64,000 nt of DNA, taken from Campylorhamphus procurvoides. Its lineage: Eukaryota; Chordata; Aves; Passeriformes; Dendrocolaptidae. Made by a program: the position numbers and the translations under genes. Position 1 is the stretch's first letter. Each line of letters begins with the position of its first letter. The DNA is taken from contig WBMV01001912.1 in assembly GCA_013396655.1 (NCBI GenBank), positions 62,001-126,000 on the forward strand, given 5' to 3'. The notes below the pieces were generated by a model. The model searched no databases, was not told where the DNA came from, and was given only the letters and a program-made list of their open reading frames with translations. Positions 26,887 to 38,800 of this stretch are shown here, piece after piece.

Positions 26887-27075
26887 TTTAAGCATTATTC
26901 TAATTTCTGCGTTGCCCGCAGTATTAATCAAAGCTCATCTTTCGGTTGTTATCTCTAGCCTTAAATTCCTAGCTGTTTTTTTTCCCTTCCCTCTGGAAGG
27001 TGAAAGGGGGAGGGGTGAGGCCTTGAAGGAGTTTTGCTGGACACCAGGCATTTATCCAGGGTTAAACCATGACTC

Positions 27076-30000
27076 GTGCTTCAATTCTGCTTCATCCTAA
27101 AAAACTGAGGTAGATGTATCAAACAACGAAATCTACAAATTAGATTCTAGACAATAACTACACAGTAACACAATAACTACAGATCTACACACTGGACAGA
27201 ATATAATCATTATCACTTGATTACAAAGCATGTCAGTTGAAGCATCTGCCTAGTGTGATGGTCTTGATGCAATCAGAATCTCTTCATACTAAACAAAGCA
27301 AAACACACCGAATTTATTCATCCTAAACAACACCAGAGAGAATTAAAGAAAAATATACAGAACATTTTGATATAACTCAAAGCTGATAACAGTGTCATCA
27401 GTAGATGGAACATCTTCTGTCAAATTACTGAAATAAATTTATGACTCTGAAATTAGGGCCCTCAGTCATCAATCACATGAATCCATCAGTTACACTAACA
27501 AGACCAGAGAGATGCAAAAATCTTCCCATTCAGAGCACTGTCTGTCAACTTACATTAAATAGATAGTTCATTATAACTCATTTGTCTAAAGAAAGGAAAT
27601 TTGTGATGATGAAGAAAAAGAAATCAGTATTATTCAAGACGCACTGAGGTAAGTAATAAGCAAAATGTATTTGAGGTTTCAGGCCATTTATTGTCCTGCT
27701 GAATTTGCAACCCCTTGCCTACTCCTGAGACATACTACTATGTTTTGCCCACAGAATGTTTCAGCTGTCTCCTACTGCAGAAATTTTTATACCAACTATT
27801 TCAGAACTCTAGCCATCAGTAAGCTCATTTAAGCAGATACATTTACAACCTTTATTTCTAGGTTTTAAAGTGTTTCTTTAAGGGGGAAAAGTCCTGCATA
27901 TCTAACTGCAAATGCATGTCTAATGAATAATGATCTACCAAAGCCAGAAAGGTACCATCTTTTAAATATATACAATAAAGCATATTTCTATATAAAACAA
28001 ATAATAAAAGAATCAATCAGGTGTGTTTCTCAGCATGTTCTCAAGTAAGGTACTCATACAGTTAGAATCAGATTCAAAACTCACAAGTATGGTAACAGAG
28101 AAAAGGAAACTAACCAAAAGAAAGTCTGCGGTTTAGCTGAGGCTCAGACTGTCCCAAGGTTTATACACTTGATATATGCAGTTTTGGTTAGCACTTCCCT
28201 TGAATTCAATTCTGAATGTGACAAGCCTCAGTAAGTCTCATTTAGCATTCCGTCTAATAAGGAAATTGGAGAGAAATTTAACTGAAAATCATGGCACACA
28301 AAGAAAGGAGAAGAAAAATAAACAATGAAGTTATTTCTATTAGTGCAAGACTCGTGTATTTCTGTAATAGTTCATGATGCTAAAACAGTCTATTTTAGAT
28401 CAACTGTACTTTTGTTATTTATTACTAGCATATAGCTACTGCTCTTTTGCAAGGGGTTTAAAATATAGTTCTTGAAAAGGAGTAAAGAAGCAATGTCAGT
28501 CATAACTGTGGCATAGAAATCTATGGGGAAAGAAAGCAAATGTTTGTACTCTACAAGACTTGTTCTAAGAATAAGATTTTATGTTAAAAATAAATATTAA
28601 AATGCATTTTTATTTTGCCTTGTTAAATAAGAAGTTGTCATTAAATGTGAAATGATGTTTCATTGTTTTCAATGTTATTATATCTTAAAAGGTATAATGT
28701 ATAAACTGAATAGTTCATATTTCTTTGCTTTCTGAAAAAAAATACTAATAAAGAAGTATATATGCCAATGTACATTTCTGCCTGCCAGTCAGTTTGATAT
28801 CCAAACCTTCCCATTCAAAATAAAAGAGGCCAGTTCTTGAAACCTGATATGTGGGGATCCATTTTTGCACCCATTGAGTTTGCAGGAAACGGGACATTTT
28901 TTCTACTTTAGCTCTTTCAGATATTACATCTGTTCAAATATGGGCCTTATCTTTTGCCTTTCCAATAGTCAGGAAATATTAAATAGAATGACAGATGCAA
29001 TGAAAATTTTGTAGACTACGAAACCAAACATGTTTTATGTAAGTCCGTGTTTTAATGGCTTTATGTTTTCATGTCTTTCTGAGGCACAGAAAAAATATTC
29101 ATTTCTACAACACTTTTAATAAGCCTACTTACTGTTTGGACAGATTTTATATAATATTTCCAGGGAGCTTTGTTTTTCCCTGGAGCTTCTTGATCTCTCC
29201 TATTGTTTATAAATCTTCCAATTCAAACAGCTTAATGCATTTCCTGGAGGATATACCTATAGCTACCACTGCATTATGTTCTAAAACAGCTCATACAATG
29301 TCTGAGACCAGATTACAGTATTTTTATTGGCCTTGAACCATCATGCAAAGGAAAAGCATTAACATTCCACTGGATTTTTAAATAAATTGTCGACAGAATT
29401 CAGAATTCTTACAAGAACCCAGCTAGTGTGTCAGATCAATATGCACCCAATGAGCTGGACAGAAATGAAGTATTACTGGTCATATTAAGATACTCAAAGA
29501 GTATTCTAGTGTATATTCTTAATATATGCATGTGATAACACTGTTTGACATGAACAATTCACTTAACTAGGATAAAGGCAGACTCTATCATAGCTCAACA
29601 ACAGTGAAAAACAGCTTACCTTTTGACCATCTCTAAATTAATAATTGATCTTAAAGGTTTACTTGGGTGTGGAAAAACAAATAGAAGAAAAAGATTGATA
29701 GATGTGTATGGAGTCAGCCAAAGGCATTCTGGATAAATTTTTTCCATGCATTACCTTTTGTTGTTATCTACCATAGGAACAGCATAATTCCCTTGTGGGA
29801 TCAAAATCACACAGTTATTGAAACAGACATTCAACAAGGACTGGAGAATAATCAACATATGACAAGAGTATTCCTCTGTCACCTATCTCACTCTTATCCA
29901 GGGGTTAATTGAAAGTCTTCTGTGATTTCAGTAGTCTAGCTATGCCATCTCTGTGCTTCATCTGAAAACACTGGAAAATTAAAAAAAAATCAGTGAATCC

Positions 30001-30124
30001 AGACACTTTCCAAGCTGTCTTCTCTCCATGATTTTGACTACTAACTGGATTTCACTAATAGATTCTTGTTTCACTGAAAATCAAAATGATTTTTAAATCA
30101 GTTATATGCTGAAATTGTACATAC
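27076..30124 (-). other. CDH18 intron, unique sequence up to the 168-bp exon
   Basis: This is AT-rich intronic sequence between the LTR and the 168-bp exon. I saw no repeat family, RNA or coding motif. Confidence 0.7.
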
Positions 30125-30292
30125 TCTGAGGAAACCTTGGTGGATTGTCGTTGACATCAGTGAGTGTGATATTTACAGTTGTTGACCCTGACAGCCCTCC
30201 GACCTGCCCAGCCATGTCTTTGGCTTGAATGACAACGGAATAATGCTCTCTGGCTTCCCTGTCCATGTTGTGCAAGGCAGTCCTGATGACCC
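30125..30292 (-). CDS. CDH18: CDH18 internal coding exon, 168 bp (end of EC2)
   Basis: This exon encodes the second half of extracellular cadherin repeat 2 of cadherin-18, a calcium-dependent homophilic adhesion protein of the plasma membrane. On the minus strand the acceptor is tctctcacag and the donor is A|GTATGT. The exon starts with two bases of a Gly codon, has 55 full codons and ends with one base, giving 168 bp without a stop. Visible motifs are NMDREA (the calcium-binding DRE), [15 protein letters not shown], and [10 protein letters not shown], the DxNDN calcium linker between EC2 and EC3. The 168-bp size and phase are the usual ones for this exon in type II cadherins. From memory, the peptide matches CDH18 better than CDH7, CDH12, CDH20 or CDH22, for example in [13 protein letters not shown]. 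The exon splices in frame to the one at 17237-17424. The EC1 and early EC2 exons lie beyond the right edge. Confidence 0.97.
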
Positions 30293-31074
30293 CTGTGAGA
30301 GAAAGAAAACAAACAAAAAACCCAAAAGATCAGAATTAGTTTGTTCAAGCAAGATCACAGGCTGGGCAAAACCTTTCTTTAAAGAAAAGGTGAAACTAAA
30401 CAAAGCTGTCTTTAGCTGTTTGTCTCATTGCATATATATATATGTATATAAAGCACAACACCAGCTGCTGCTAGACAATCAACCTGCTTGAGGTTATGGA
30501 GAAATCAAAATCATATTTATTGAAACAATTATTATATTCTTAAACAGTTAATCCAACTTATATAACATTGCTAGCCTAAAGTACACTTGTACGTTGCCAA
30601 AATACCAGTGTTTTCTCATATACTACCAATGCTTAAGTAGCTAATTAATAGAAAAATTCATGAATGGGAACTCTTACCACACTGAATAAGATATTTTTTT
30701 TTAACAAAAGTCAATTCCTTAATCAAAATATGACATACCTCTTAAAACTATCCAAAAGCTAAATTTTGTTTGACAAATCTCACAAAATATACTTTTGTAT
30801 TTGATATGCCATGCATATAGATTTATGTTCCTAAGTGTGACTTACCTAATAGCTGCCTGCAAACTAAAAGATAAGCTTTTCATTGAGTTTACTACAGTAC
30901 AGAGAGAACACCAAAACTGAATGAGTCTAAAATTCTACTTATTTTTAATCCACCACAATCAGATTTTTTTTTCTTTCACATTTAGTTAATTATACAGGCA
31001 GAAGCAAAGATTAAAATAGAAGGAGAGACAGTCAACACTCTGGCCTCAGTTTCAATTATGGAACATTTTCACCT
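30293..31074 (-). other. Start of the long CDH18 upstream intron
   Basis: It begins with the polypyrimidine/AG acceptor side of the 168-bp exon. It contains a short (TA)n at 30432-30450. I saw nothing else. Confidence 0.75.
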
Positions 31075-31450
31075 ATCATGGTGCCCATAAATTAGGCCCT
31101 GTTAATTTCTTTGGTCACAGGCTGACAAGAACATCATGGTATTCAATAAAGGGAAATGTCAAGTCCTACGCTAGGGAACCAGCACATGCTGTGCACAGAC
31201 TAGCTGGGAAGGAGCTTTTCAAAAAAGGATTTGGGGTGGTCCTTAAGTTGGACATGAGCCAGCAATGTGCCCTTGCAGCAAACAAGGCTGACAGCTTTCC
31301 AGGTTGCATTATGAAATGCATTGCCAGCAGGTCAAGGGAGGCGATCCTTCTCCTCTGCTCACCATTGATGAGGTCAAATCTGCAGTGCTGGGTCCAGCTC
31401 TGAGCACACCAGTACATAAAAGACATTGATAGACTGGAGGGAGTTTCACA
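31075..31450 (+). mobile_element. CR1 LINE fragment, plus strand
   Basis: The plus strand reads the segment LDMSQQCALAANKADSFPG, then IMKCIASRSREAILLL at about 31245-31360, the distal RT part of CR1. Flanking text follows the CR1 consensus on both sides. The fragment lacks a 3' tail, so it is truncated at both ends. Confidence 0.88.
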
Positions 31451-33091
31451 GAAATAATAAACTACAAAAATTTTTAAACATTAAATTTTCAAAGAATTAA
31501 AATTTTTTAGCTTAACTTGTTTTGGACTCCTAAAGTGAGTGGTTGTGATGACAGTAAGAAAATATACCATAGAATGCTGGATGTTGCTTGTGGGTAAATT
31601 CTAAACCTGAAATACCTACTAACACAAAGAATCTTAACAAGTAGAGTCTTGCTCTTCTAGACAACCCTCTGTGCATCATGGTACTCAAGCTTTTTTGACT
31701 CCCAGGGTTTCAGATGATGTGAAAAAAATGGTTTCGAGAACACTACTTGTACTTTAAAATCACTTTATTTGCATTTCTTCAGTAAAACCATTTAGCCATT
31801 ATTGCATTAAAAAATGGAAATTTTCATGTAGCTTGTGCCATTGTTTCCATTCTATTTTGAAAACAAATCACACAAATGAGATGATTCCACAAAGAATAAT
31901 ATTTTAAAGTACTTTTGAAGTTTCATAATTATTTTACCACAGTTTTGCACTGTAAGTTCCTTTTCATGAGAAGCACACATTTTGGACAAGTGGGCTAAAA
32001 ATATTATACCAGTCTGTTGTAGTTCATCAGTGCTTCTTCCTTAAAATAAAACAGTTTGAAACAGATCTTTTTTTCAGAAATTGCAGCATGATATATTGAA
32101 ATTAAGCATGACTAATACACATTATGACAGAAATTTATTGAGTCATTTGGATAAAAGGAACTTATATAATTTAAACATTCGTTTTCAGGAAAATAAATAT
32201 GGTTCACAATATTTGGCACTCTTGTTCTGAAAATTCATTTAACTGAAAAACAGGAATATATAAAAGTATTAGAATTAAGAATCTCTTGCTTTTTTTCTCA
32301 ATTAAATTGCTTCAGTTTTATACACTGAAATATTTCAGTTTTATACTCTGAAATATTGGAGCATTTCATGCTTATGCATATGCACGTAAGAAGTATGGGA
32401 GTTTTTAGAACCTTCCATTTCAATTTGAATCGGACCAAATGTTACATAGTAGAACATCTGCCTTCTGTACTACCCTTATAAATATACTAGTCACTTTAAA
32501 ATCAATTTTAAATTGATTTAAACAAACAGAAATTCCTCTGCACTACGATTATTTTTCTCTTCTTTTTTTTTTTTTTTTTTGCTTCAAGGGGTATGATACT
32601 GAATCAATGCTCATAGATAGCTAATACAAAGTTGTGGATGACTAATCATTTGACCTCTCTCACTAGTCTCAAATTATGAAAAAATACTATTTTCTGAAAA
32701 CTAAGTAAATGATAATGCCTGAGTTTTTAATTTCAAAAGCTCATATCCAAAGTTTAGAATAAGAAAACTAGTCTTAAACTTTTGATGTGCTGAAGACCCG
32801 ACATAACAGAAGATTTAGTTCCCTCTCTTTTCTTGGATGCATGTATATTTATACATCCTAAATTCATATAATCATGAAGGTACATAACTACTGTGAGGAC
32901 CCTAATATTTGATCCTTGTCACTAGCAGCTCCACTAACAGTATAGCAGTGGCAGCATAGCACTGAAATCATACATAATTTGAATTTTCTCTAACGATCCC
33001 AAAATGTGTCAGGAGAACTTTTCTAGTAGCCCTTTACAATAATATAATATTAAATGCTCCAGGAATTTCTTTAAAATTAGGAGTTGCCCCT
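31451..33091 (-). other. CDH18 intron, unique sequence with a small tandem duplication
   Basis: This is AT-rich intron. A 23-bp unit is duplicated in tandem at 32311-32356 (one mismatch), and a run of T lies at about 32562-32580. No exon was found. Confidence 0.7.
32311..32356. repeat. Tandem duplication of a 23-bp unit with dyad symmetry
   Basis: Two adjacent copies at 32311-32333 and 32334-32356 differ at one base. The segment from atatttcag to ctgaaatat around the copy junction forms a 9-bp inverted repeat. Confidence 0.85.
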
Positions 33092-33478
33092 GAGAAAAGA
33101 GAAGAGAAGAGAAGAGAAGAGAAGAGAAGAGAAGAGAAGAGAAGAGAAGAGAAGAGAAGAGAAGAGAAGAGAAGAGAAGAGAAGAGAAGAGAAGAGAAGA
33201 GAAGAGAAGAGAAGAGAAGAGAAGAGAAGAGAAGAGAAGAGAAGAGAAGAGAAGAGAAGAGAAGAGAAGAGAAGAGAAGAGAAGAGAAGAGAAGAGAAGA
33301 GAAGAGAAGAGAAGAGAAGAGAAGAGAAGAGAAGAGAAGAGAAGAGAAGAGAAGAGAAGAGAAGAGAAGAGAAGAGAAGAGAAGAGAAGAGAAGAGAAGA
33401 AAAAAAGAAAGAAAAGAAAAGAAAAGAAAAGAAAGAAAAAGAAAGAAAGAAAGAAAGAAAGAGAGAAAGAAAGAAAAA
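33092..33478. repeat. (GAAGA)n pentanucleotide array with (GAAA)n tail
   Basis: A pure GAAGA repeat runs from 33097 to 33400, about 60 units with no interruption. It is followed to about 33476 by an imperfect GAAA/GAAAG tract. The plus strand is entirely purine. The CDH18 pre-mRNA would carry the pyrimidine strand. Open frames through it on both strands (33034-33517) exist only because the repeat has no stop codons. Confidence 0.99.
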
Positions 33479-34048
33479 CCCAACCAAGATATAGACATCA
33501 TTGCAGATACATGCCATCCTGTTTCTGGTATTAAGTGAAGAACTTTTACAGAAGTTAGACTATTGTGTCAAAAATCACACACAACATATGGAAGGCTATA
33601 TCTCTTGGAATGCAGTTGAGAAGCTGAGAGGTCCACAGCTCTGGACCTCTGCCCTCACAAATGGTCATACCTATTTCCATCTTAAAATTATAAGAGATGT
33701 TTTTCTCCAAACAGAAGACTCTCCCAGAACACACATTTTGTTCTAACTTCTTTTCTGAATTTACCTCTAAATTAGACCAGTTTTGGCAGGGTTTTTAATT
33801 TTATTTTTTGGTCACAATTTCTACGGTTTTGCAAAGTCCATTTTCCAGTTTGAATTTATCTGTCTTGACCATGTGTGACATGAAACCTACCTACTTTCCA
33901 GATGAGATTTTAACACCACCTTTTCTAATTACATTTTCATTTTTTATACAGAGTACATGACATTGGCTGATTCATTTATTATTGACTAATTTACCCAGAG
34001 CATCTTCTTCCAATAGTGTTTCCAAATTAATGACAACAGAATTACGGT
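33479..34048 (-). other. CDH18 intron, unique sequence
   Basis: I saw no recognisable feature. Confidence 0.6.
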
Positions 34049-34170
34049 AGAACCATAGAATATCATACATTGGAAAGGACCAATAAGGATGGATTCTATT
34101 CTCTTCTCCTCACAGCACTAAGACTAAACAATATGTCTTATAAGTAGCTTTATTACATAATACTATCTGA
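34049..34170 (-). mobile_element. CR1 LINE 3' end relic, minus strand
   Basis: The sequence agaaccatagaatatcatac followed by ATTGGAAAGGACCAATAAGGAT and then CACAGCACTAAGACTAAAC resembles the inverted 3' end of a CR1 subfamily. It is short and diverged, and the right boundary is approximate. Confidence 0.6.
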
Positions 34171-34514
34171 CTATGCTTCTTCTGCTCTTGCCCACAGAGA
34201 CATAAGCTTCTTCCACTGTTGTGACAATTCTTCACAAATGTTTTCAATCAAGACATTTCTTCATGATGGTCCTGCATTTATCCTCAAAACATCAGATAAA
34301 ACTGAGAGAAAGGAACACTCAGATGAAAGATTGGTATGTGTACTGGTATGGACAGCTCCTTTTATTTCCTTTCATCCAACACTTCTGGATTTGAGAAAGT
34401 CTTGAAAATAAGTTTATTTTTTGGAAGTTTTACTTCTTTCTCCAGTCTCTCTGAATTTGTTCCTGACACTGAATTGCAGTCAATACCTTTTTTCCTCTCA
34501 CGCTTTCTGTAAGA

Positions 34515-34556
34515 TATTTCTATGTTCTGTAGCATCTCTATTTCTATGTTCTGTAG
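34515..34556. repeat. Small 24-bp-period tandem duplication
   Basis: The stretch tatttctatgttctgtag occurs at 34515 and again at 34539, separated by six bases that complete the 24-bp unit. Confidence 0.8.
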
Positions 34557-35728
34557 TGTGTTGTCTCTTTCAGCATTCTGTGAAGAACAATTTTACTTGT
34601 ATATAAGAAAATATACAACAGAAGGCTCCACTGGAGCTGAGACTGTAAAAATCAAGATTTTTAACTCAAGTGTAGACAAATATTAAGAAAATGTCTTCCA
34701 CAGCCAAGTGCCTAACTATACATTTACCAAAGTAGTTAACTATGTACTTACCTATAAGTCTGGTACACTTGAAATAATTTATCTTACTATTTACACAAAA
34801 TAAGAACTCATTTTAGATTCAGTAATCACTGCAGAATTTTAGTTAGCTTTGCAGACTAAATCTGCATGATGTCTGAATGGAATTACATGAGAATAAAACA
34901 CAGTTTAAAGTTTTGAGTTCAAAGGTTTTCTATCTAGTGGGGAAAACAACAACAACAACAAAAAAACACAACTCCACTTTAATGACAAACTTGTCTGTCA
35001 TAGCTAAGTAAGGTTTTGGTTTTTTTTTCTGGTTGTAAAATTTCTATTCTGTTGTTGGATCATGAACCTGATCACTAGAGATTTGATGAAGGGCCAGTAG
35101 GTCATACTAGATCCCCCATATTCTATATATGCTAGTTTCTTATAGATCTGCCTTGCCACTATCATAGTCGATGATGATTCAAGTGTACTATTTAATAAAT
35201 GATTAAATGTGGGATTTTACAATTTACTGAGGGATGTGAACTGTTGCAGGTGGTAATCTTATTATTTTTACTTTTTGAATAAAAGCACTATTTTTATCAC
35301 TACTTTGCTCTAGGATATGTATTTAGCTTATTTTACTGTAACTCAATACGCTGAATATATTGTATATATTAAAATACATTTCAAAATCTATTATTATTCT
35401 CTCTTGAAAGGGAAAAAAATATTTTTTTGTATTTTAAGACAGATACTGAGCAAGTCAGTAGCCACATTTCTTTTTTTTTTTTTTGCAAAATTTCAAATAA
35501 ACTTTTAGAACTCCCAACAGATTTCGCCTAAGATTCATGATTCAGTTCAATCTTTAACTGTAAATAGAAATGTGTAATACAAAACTTGTGGTCATACTCC
35601 ACATTCTGAATACTTCTATAACAAAGATGTTTTTATTCTAGGTCTTTGAGTCAGATCTGCTTTATATAAGTAACACTACATATTTTGTTCCTTTGCAGGG
35701 ACATCACTAGATGCTTCATGGTTAGTAG

Positions 35729-35815
35729 CCATAGAATTATAGAAATGACAATTACTGGTCAATTTCGTTATCTGGTCCGATTATAGCACTGAAAGACAGT
35801 GCGCCTGTTTTTAAG
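35729..35815 (-). mobile_element. Very old CR1/L3-like 3' end relic, minus strand
   Basis: The stretch catagaattatagaaatgac, then ATCTGGTCCGATTATAGCACTGAAAGACAG, resembles the inverted 3' end of old reptile-type CR1 copies (CATAGAAATG, ATCTAGTCC). It is heavily diverged, so this is a tentative call. Confidence 0.4.
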
Positions 35816-38800
35816 AGAAATTATCATTGACATGAAATACATGAATCCAACATTTAAAGACAACAGCTAAAAAAAAATACTGGGGGAAAAGTATATTTTA
35901 AAAGGACAACAGTAAGAGTTTTTAAAGAAATATTTTAGAATAGCATTCATTTGGTATGGAGTAGGGGATTACAAGAAGGTGGGGGATTAACCAGACTGAT
36001 TGTACTACAATGTATGGCCCCAGGGGGAAAAAAAATCTATTCAAATTATTAGTAGCAAATATAGCCTTCTCTGAAATCTCTATGAGTAGCAGACTGAAAA
36101 TAAATAAAAAAAGACACATGCTGGAGCCTCCTAATACAAGGAATCTGAATAAAGCTCAACTAACTGAATGGAAAATACACCAATTTATGTGGCAATTGTA
36201 TGAATGCCAAATGTGATCACGACACCTTTCCTTGTTTTCATAATGTAAAGCATAATCAAATTAATTGAATTTACAATTTGCTGCCCTGTCACCTTCCAGA
36301 AAGCAGACAAGAAACTCTAATCTGCCATATGTAAATGCTGTAATCAAAAGAGAATTTGTTATAGAAATATCATGTCAAACAGCCACTCTATTTGAGCCAC
36401 TCTATTTTTTTCTCTTGCCATTGGTTAAAGCATATGTAGATGTTTGCCCAGTTTGCCACTTCTGACTTGGTTAGTATGGTTCTCAGTTTTTCTGAGTATA
36501 TTTCTTTCAGCCTCATGTAGGCTGGTTTAACCATCAGGACATTATTGTCAGGGTACATTTTCTCTTGAAGTGTTGTACTTAGCCCATTGTCTTCAGCTTG
36601 CTGCTACTTGCAAATCACTGCACTATGAAAGAATATTTTCTGCGTTTAGTGGTAGGGGATTGTTGGTTTATTGTTGGTGAGTGTTGCCATTCCTGAGAAC
36701 CTCTGTGAGGGTTGGACCATAAACCTGAGTTTACGTGCACAACTCCAGTTGTGTCTGGCAGGTTGTATAGCTGTGACTTGAAGTACACAATTTTTCTGTG
36801 TTTAAAAGTAGCAGAGTGACAGAATCAGCCAGCATAAATGGAGCAGAATAAGGCACTGCTGTCACAGTAACAATTAAGTAAAATACAGAGTCATTAGATT
36901 AAGTTACATCCAGTAAGACAAATAGCATTGATTCTTCAAATATTTCCCAGTCCAAGGGAATCAGCTTATGTAAGCATCTGCATAAAACAGGCACGAAATG
37001 GACTGGAATGAAATGGAAAAAAGGAAAACAAGTGGTCTACAGTTTCCAAAAGTATTTTTATATTCTGTAAAGGAAGTTGAGGAGGGATGGAACAGGAAAA
37101 CCACCACTTGGGAGCCTGAGAGGTGGGCAGCAGATCACTGGAAGCCAGAAACCTAGCTATTTTCTCTTCTGTTTAACAAAACCAGTACTTCCCCATCCTC
37201 CCCCCCAAAGACATTACTACTGATCATATTACATGGCTCAATACCTAATTAAGTACAGTGTTTCCAATAATTCAAATTTTAAATTTATATTCTTTTTAAA
37301 TAACAATCTTCACCCTGGAAAGAAATCTATGCATAGCTTGTACTTTTAGTACAATTTATGCAATCTGATGCATCCACAGTAGAAATAAATTCTTTCAAAA
37401 CTCTAAGATATTCAAGTTTAATGGTTAATTCTTCATATAGCAAATTTACAGTTAATAGATAAATGGGACCACCAGATTTCCTGTAGAACTCAGGCCATTA
37501 ATTGAATTAGCACTGGACTGAATCGAGTCATTTGATTTTGGCTACAGCAAGTCCTCCTAAAAGCATGCAATTTTGAACTGATCAAAAGGTAGAAACTTTC
37601 ACGTATTTCCTTGACTGAATGTTCCTTTCATTCATCATAAAGTCAAAAGCCTGCCCTTTATTTGATAATATACACTTTCAATGTCAAACCATCAACTCTT
37701 GTTTGCCTCTTTCACACTGTTAGTTCACAGTAGTTCTCCTTGTAAGGGTACCACTATATTCTCATGAAGCTAACCTTTCTGATACACTATATGCTAAAAG
37801 CTTTTCACTCGACAGCCTTTTCTCCCACTCATAGTGTTATTTCCTCTTTTCAGTTTTCAAAATTTTTGTAAAAATACAGACAAACTAAATTAATTTTTTG
37901 TGTCATCCACAAGTTTCTTTCATGACAATTCCTCCCAGGCAGCCAATTCATAGATATTTAACATGTGCTTTGTCGCTGTTGTTACTACTTACCTCTATCT
38001 ATTTAACTAGGATAGCATGTGACATGGCAGGTATCTTTTTCAATATAATTTGCCATTCTATAGAACAAAGAAATCATGGGTTTTTTTAGCATGACCTGTT
38101 TTCTAGAAAACCACATGGAAAGCCATGATTGCTTTTTTTGTTTGTTTTGTTTTACTGGCTAAATTCTATTTTCCTTTTTACTGTTTGCCTAAATTTGCCA
38201 GCACCATGTTACAGATGTCTTTAGCTTGGTCTTTCAGAAAACTGACACACATTTACATTCTGCAAATTTCCTTATCTACTCCTTTGTTCAGGGAGAATCT
38301 ACTCCCTTTCCTAGTTTTGGGACTCAACAACAATTATAATTTCCCATGAATCTAAATTCTGCTTCTAAAAGAATCAACATTTCAGGGTGAGAAAAAGGAA
38401 ATTATGTTGTTGTTTTTTTTTTCTGGTGGTTGTTTTTTGGTTTTTGTTAATGTGAAGATTCTGAAAAGACTTCAAAAAAGGGTTAATTCCGCCAAATTGT
38501 TTATCAATGTTATGTCCTATAACTGTGCAAGTAGTTTCTTCTGGAGTACAAATTGCACAAAAGTTTCTATGACTTTTCAGACAGCAAAATAGAGTTAAGT
38601 GTTCTTTCAAGCAAATTTCCTACCTGAGTAGTTTTGACCTCTTTTAAAATTGTCTCTCCATTATTGAACATTTTCTTTTTTTTTCACACAAAATTGTTAG
38701 AGATGTGGTGTAGAGAAATATAAGAAAACCTTAAAGACAGACTTCAAATAAAAATATTCGTCTGTCTAGTAGGAACATGCCAGCATATACTAGTTCGCTG

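Larger units (their letters stand above)
26373..27075 (+). mobile_element. Solo LTR of an endogenous retrovirus, with internal assembly gap
   Basis: The ends form an imperfect terminal inverted repeat: tgtcgtgggtttatctgg on the left, and ccagggttaaaccatgact on the right, whose complement reads agtcatggtttaaccctgg. Flanking bases gtgtt (26368-26372) and gtgct (27076-27080) could be a decayed 5-bp target-site duplication. A TATA-like TATTTAAG at 26541-26548 and an AATAAA at 26881-26886 fit LTR promoter and polyadenylation positions and set the plus orientation. The TGTCGTGG and AACCATGAC ends resemble known avian LTRs. No gag, pol or env sequence flanks it, so it is most likely a solo LTR. The N run at 26623-26781 hides part of it. 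The class of retrovirus cannot be decided from this. Confidence 0.75.

Noticed and set aside
33034..33517. Three long open frames (136-155 codons) on both strands
   Set aside because: They are translations of the (GAAGA)n array, which has no stop codons in these frames. They are not genes.
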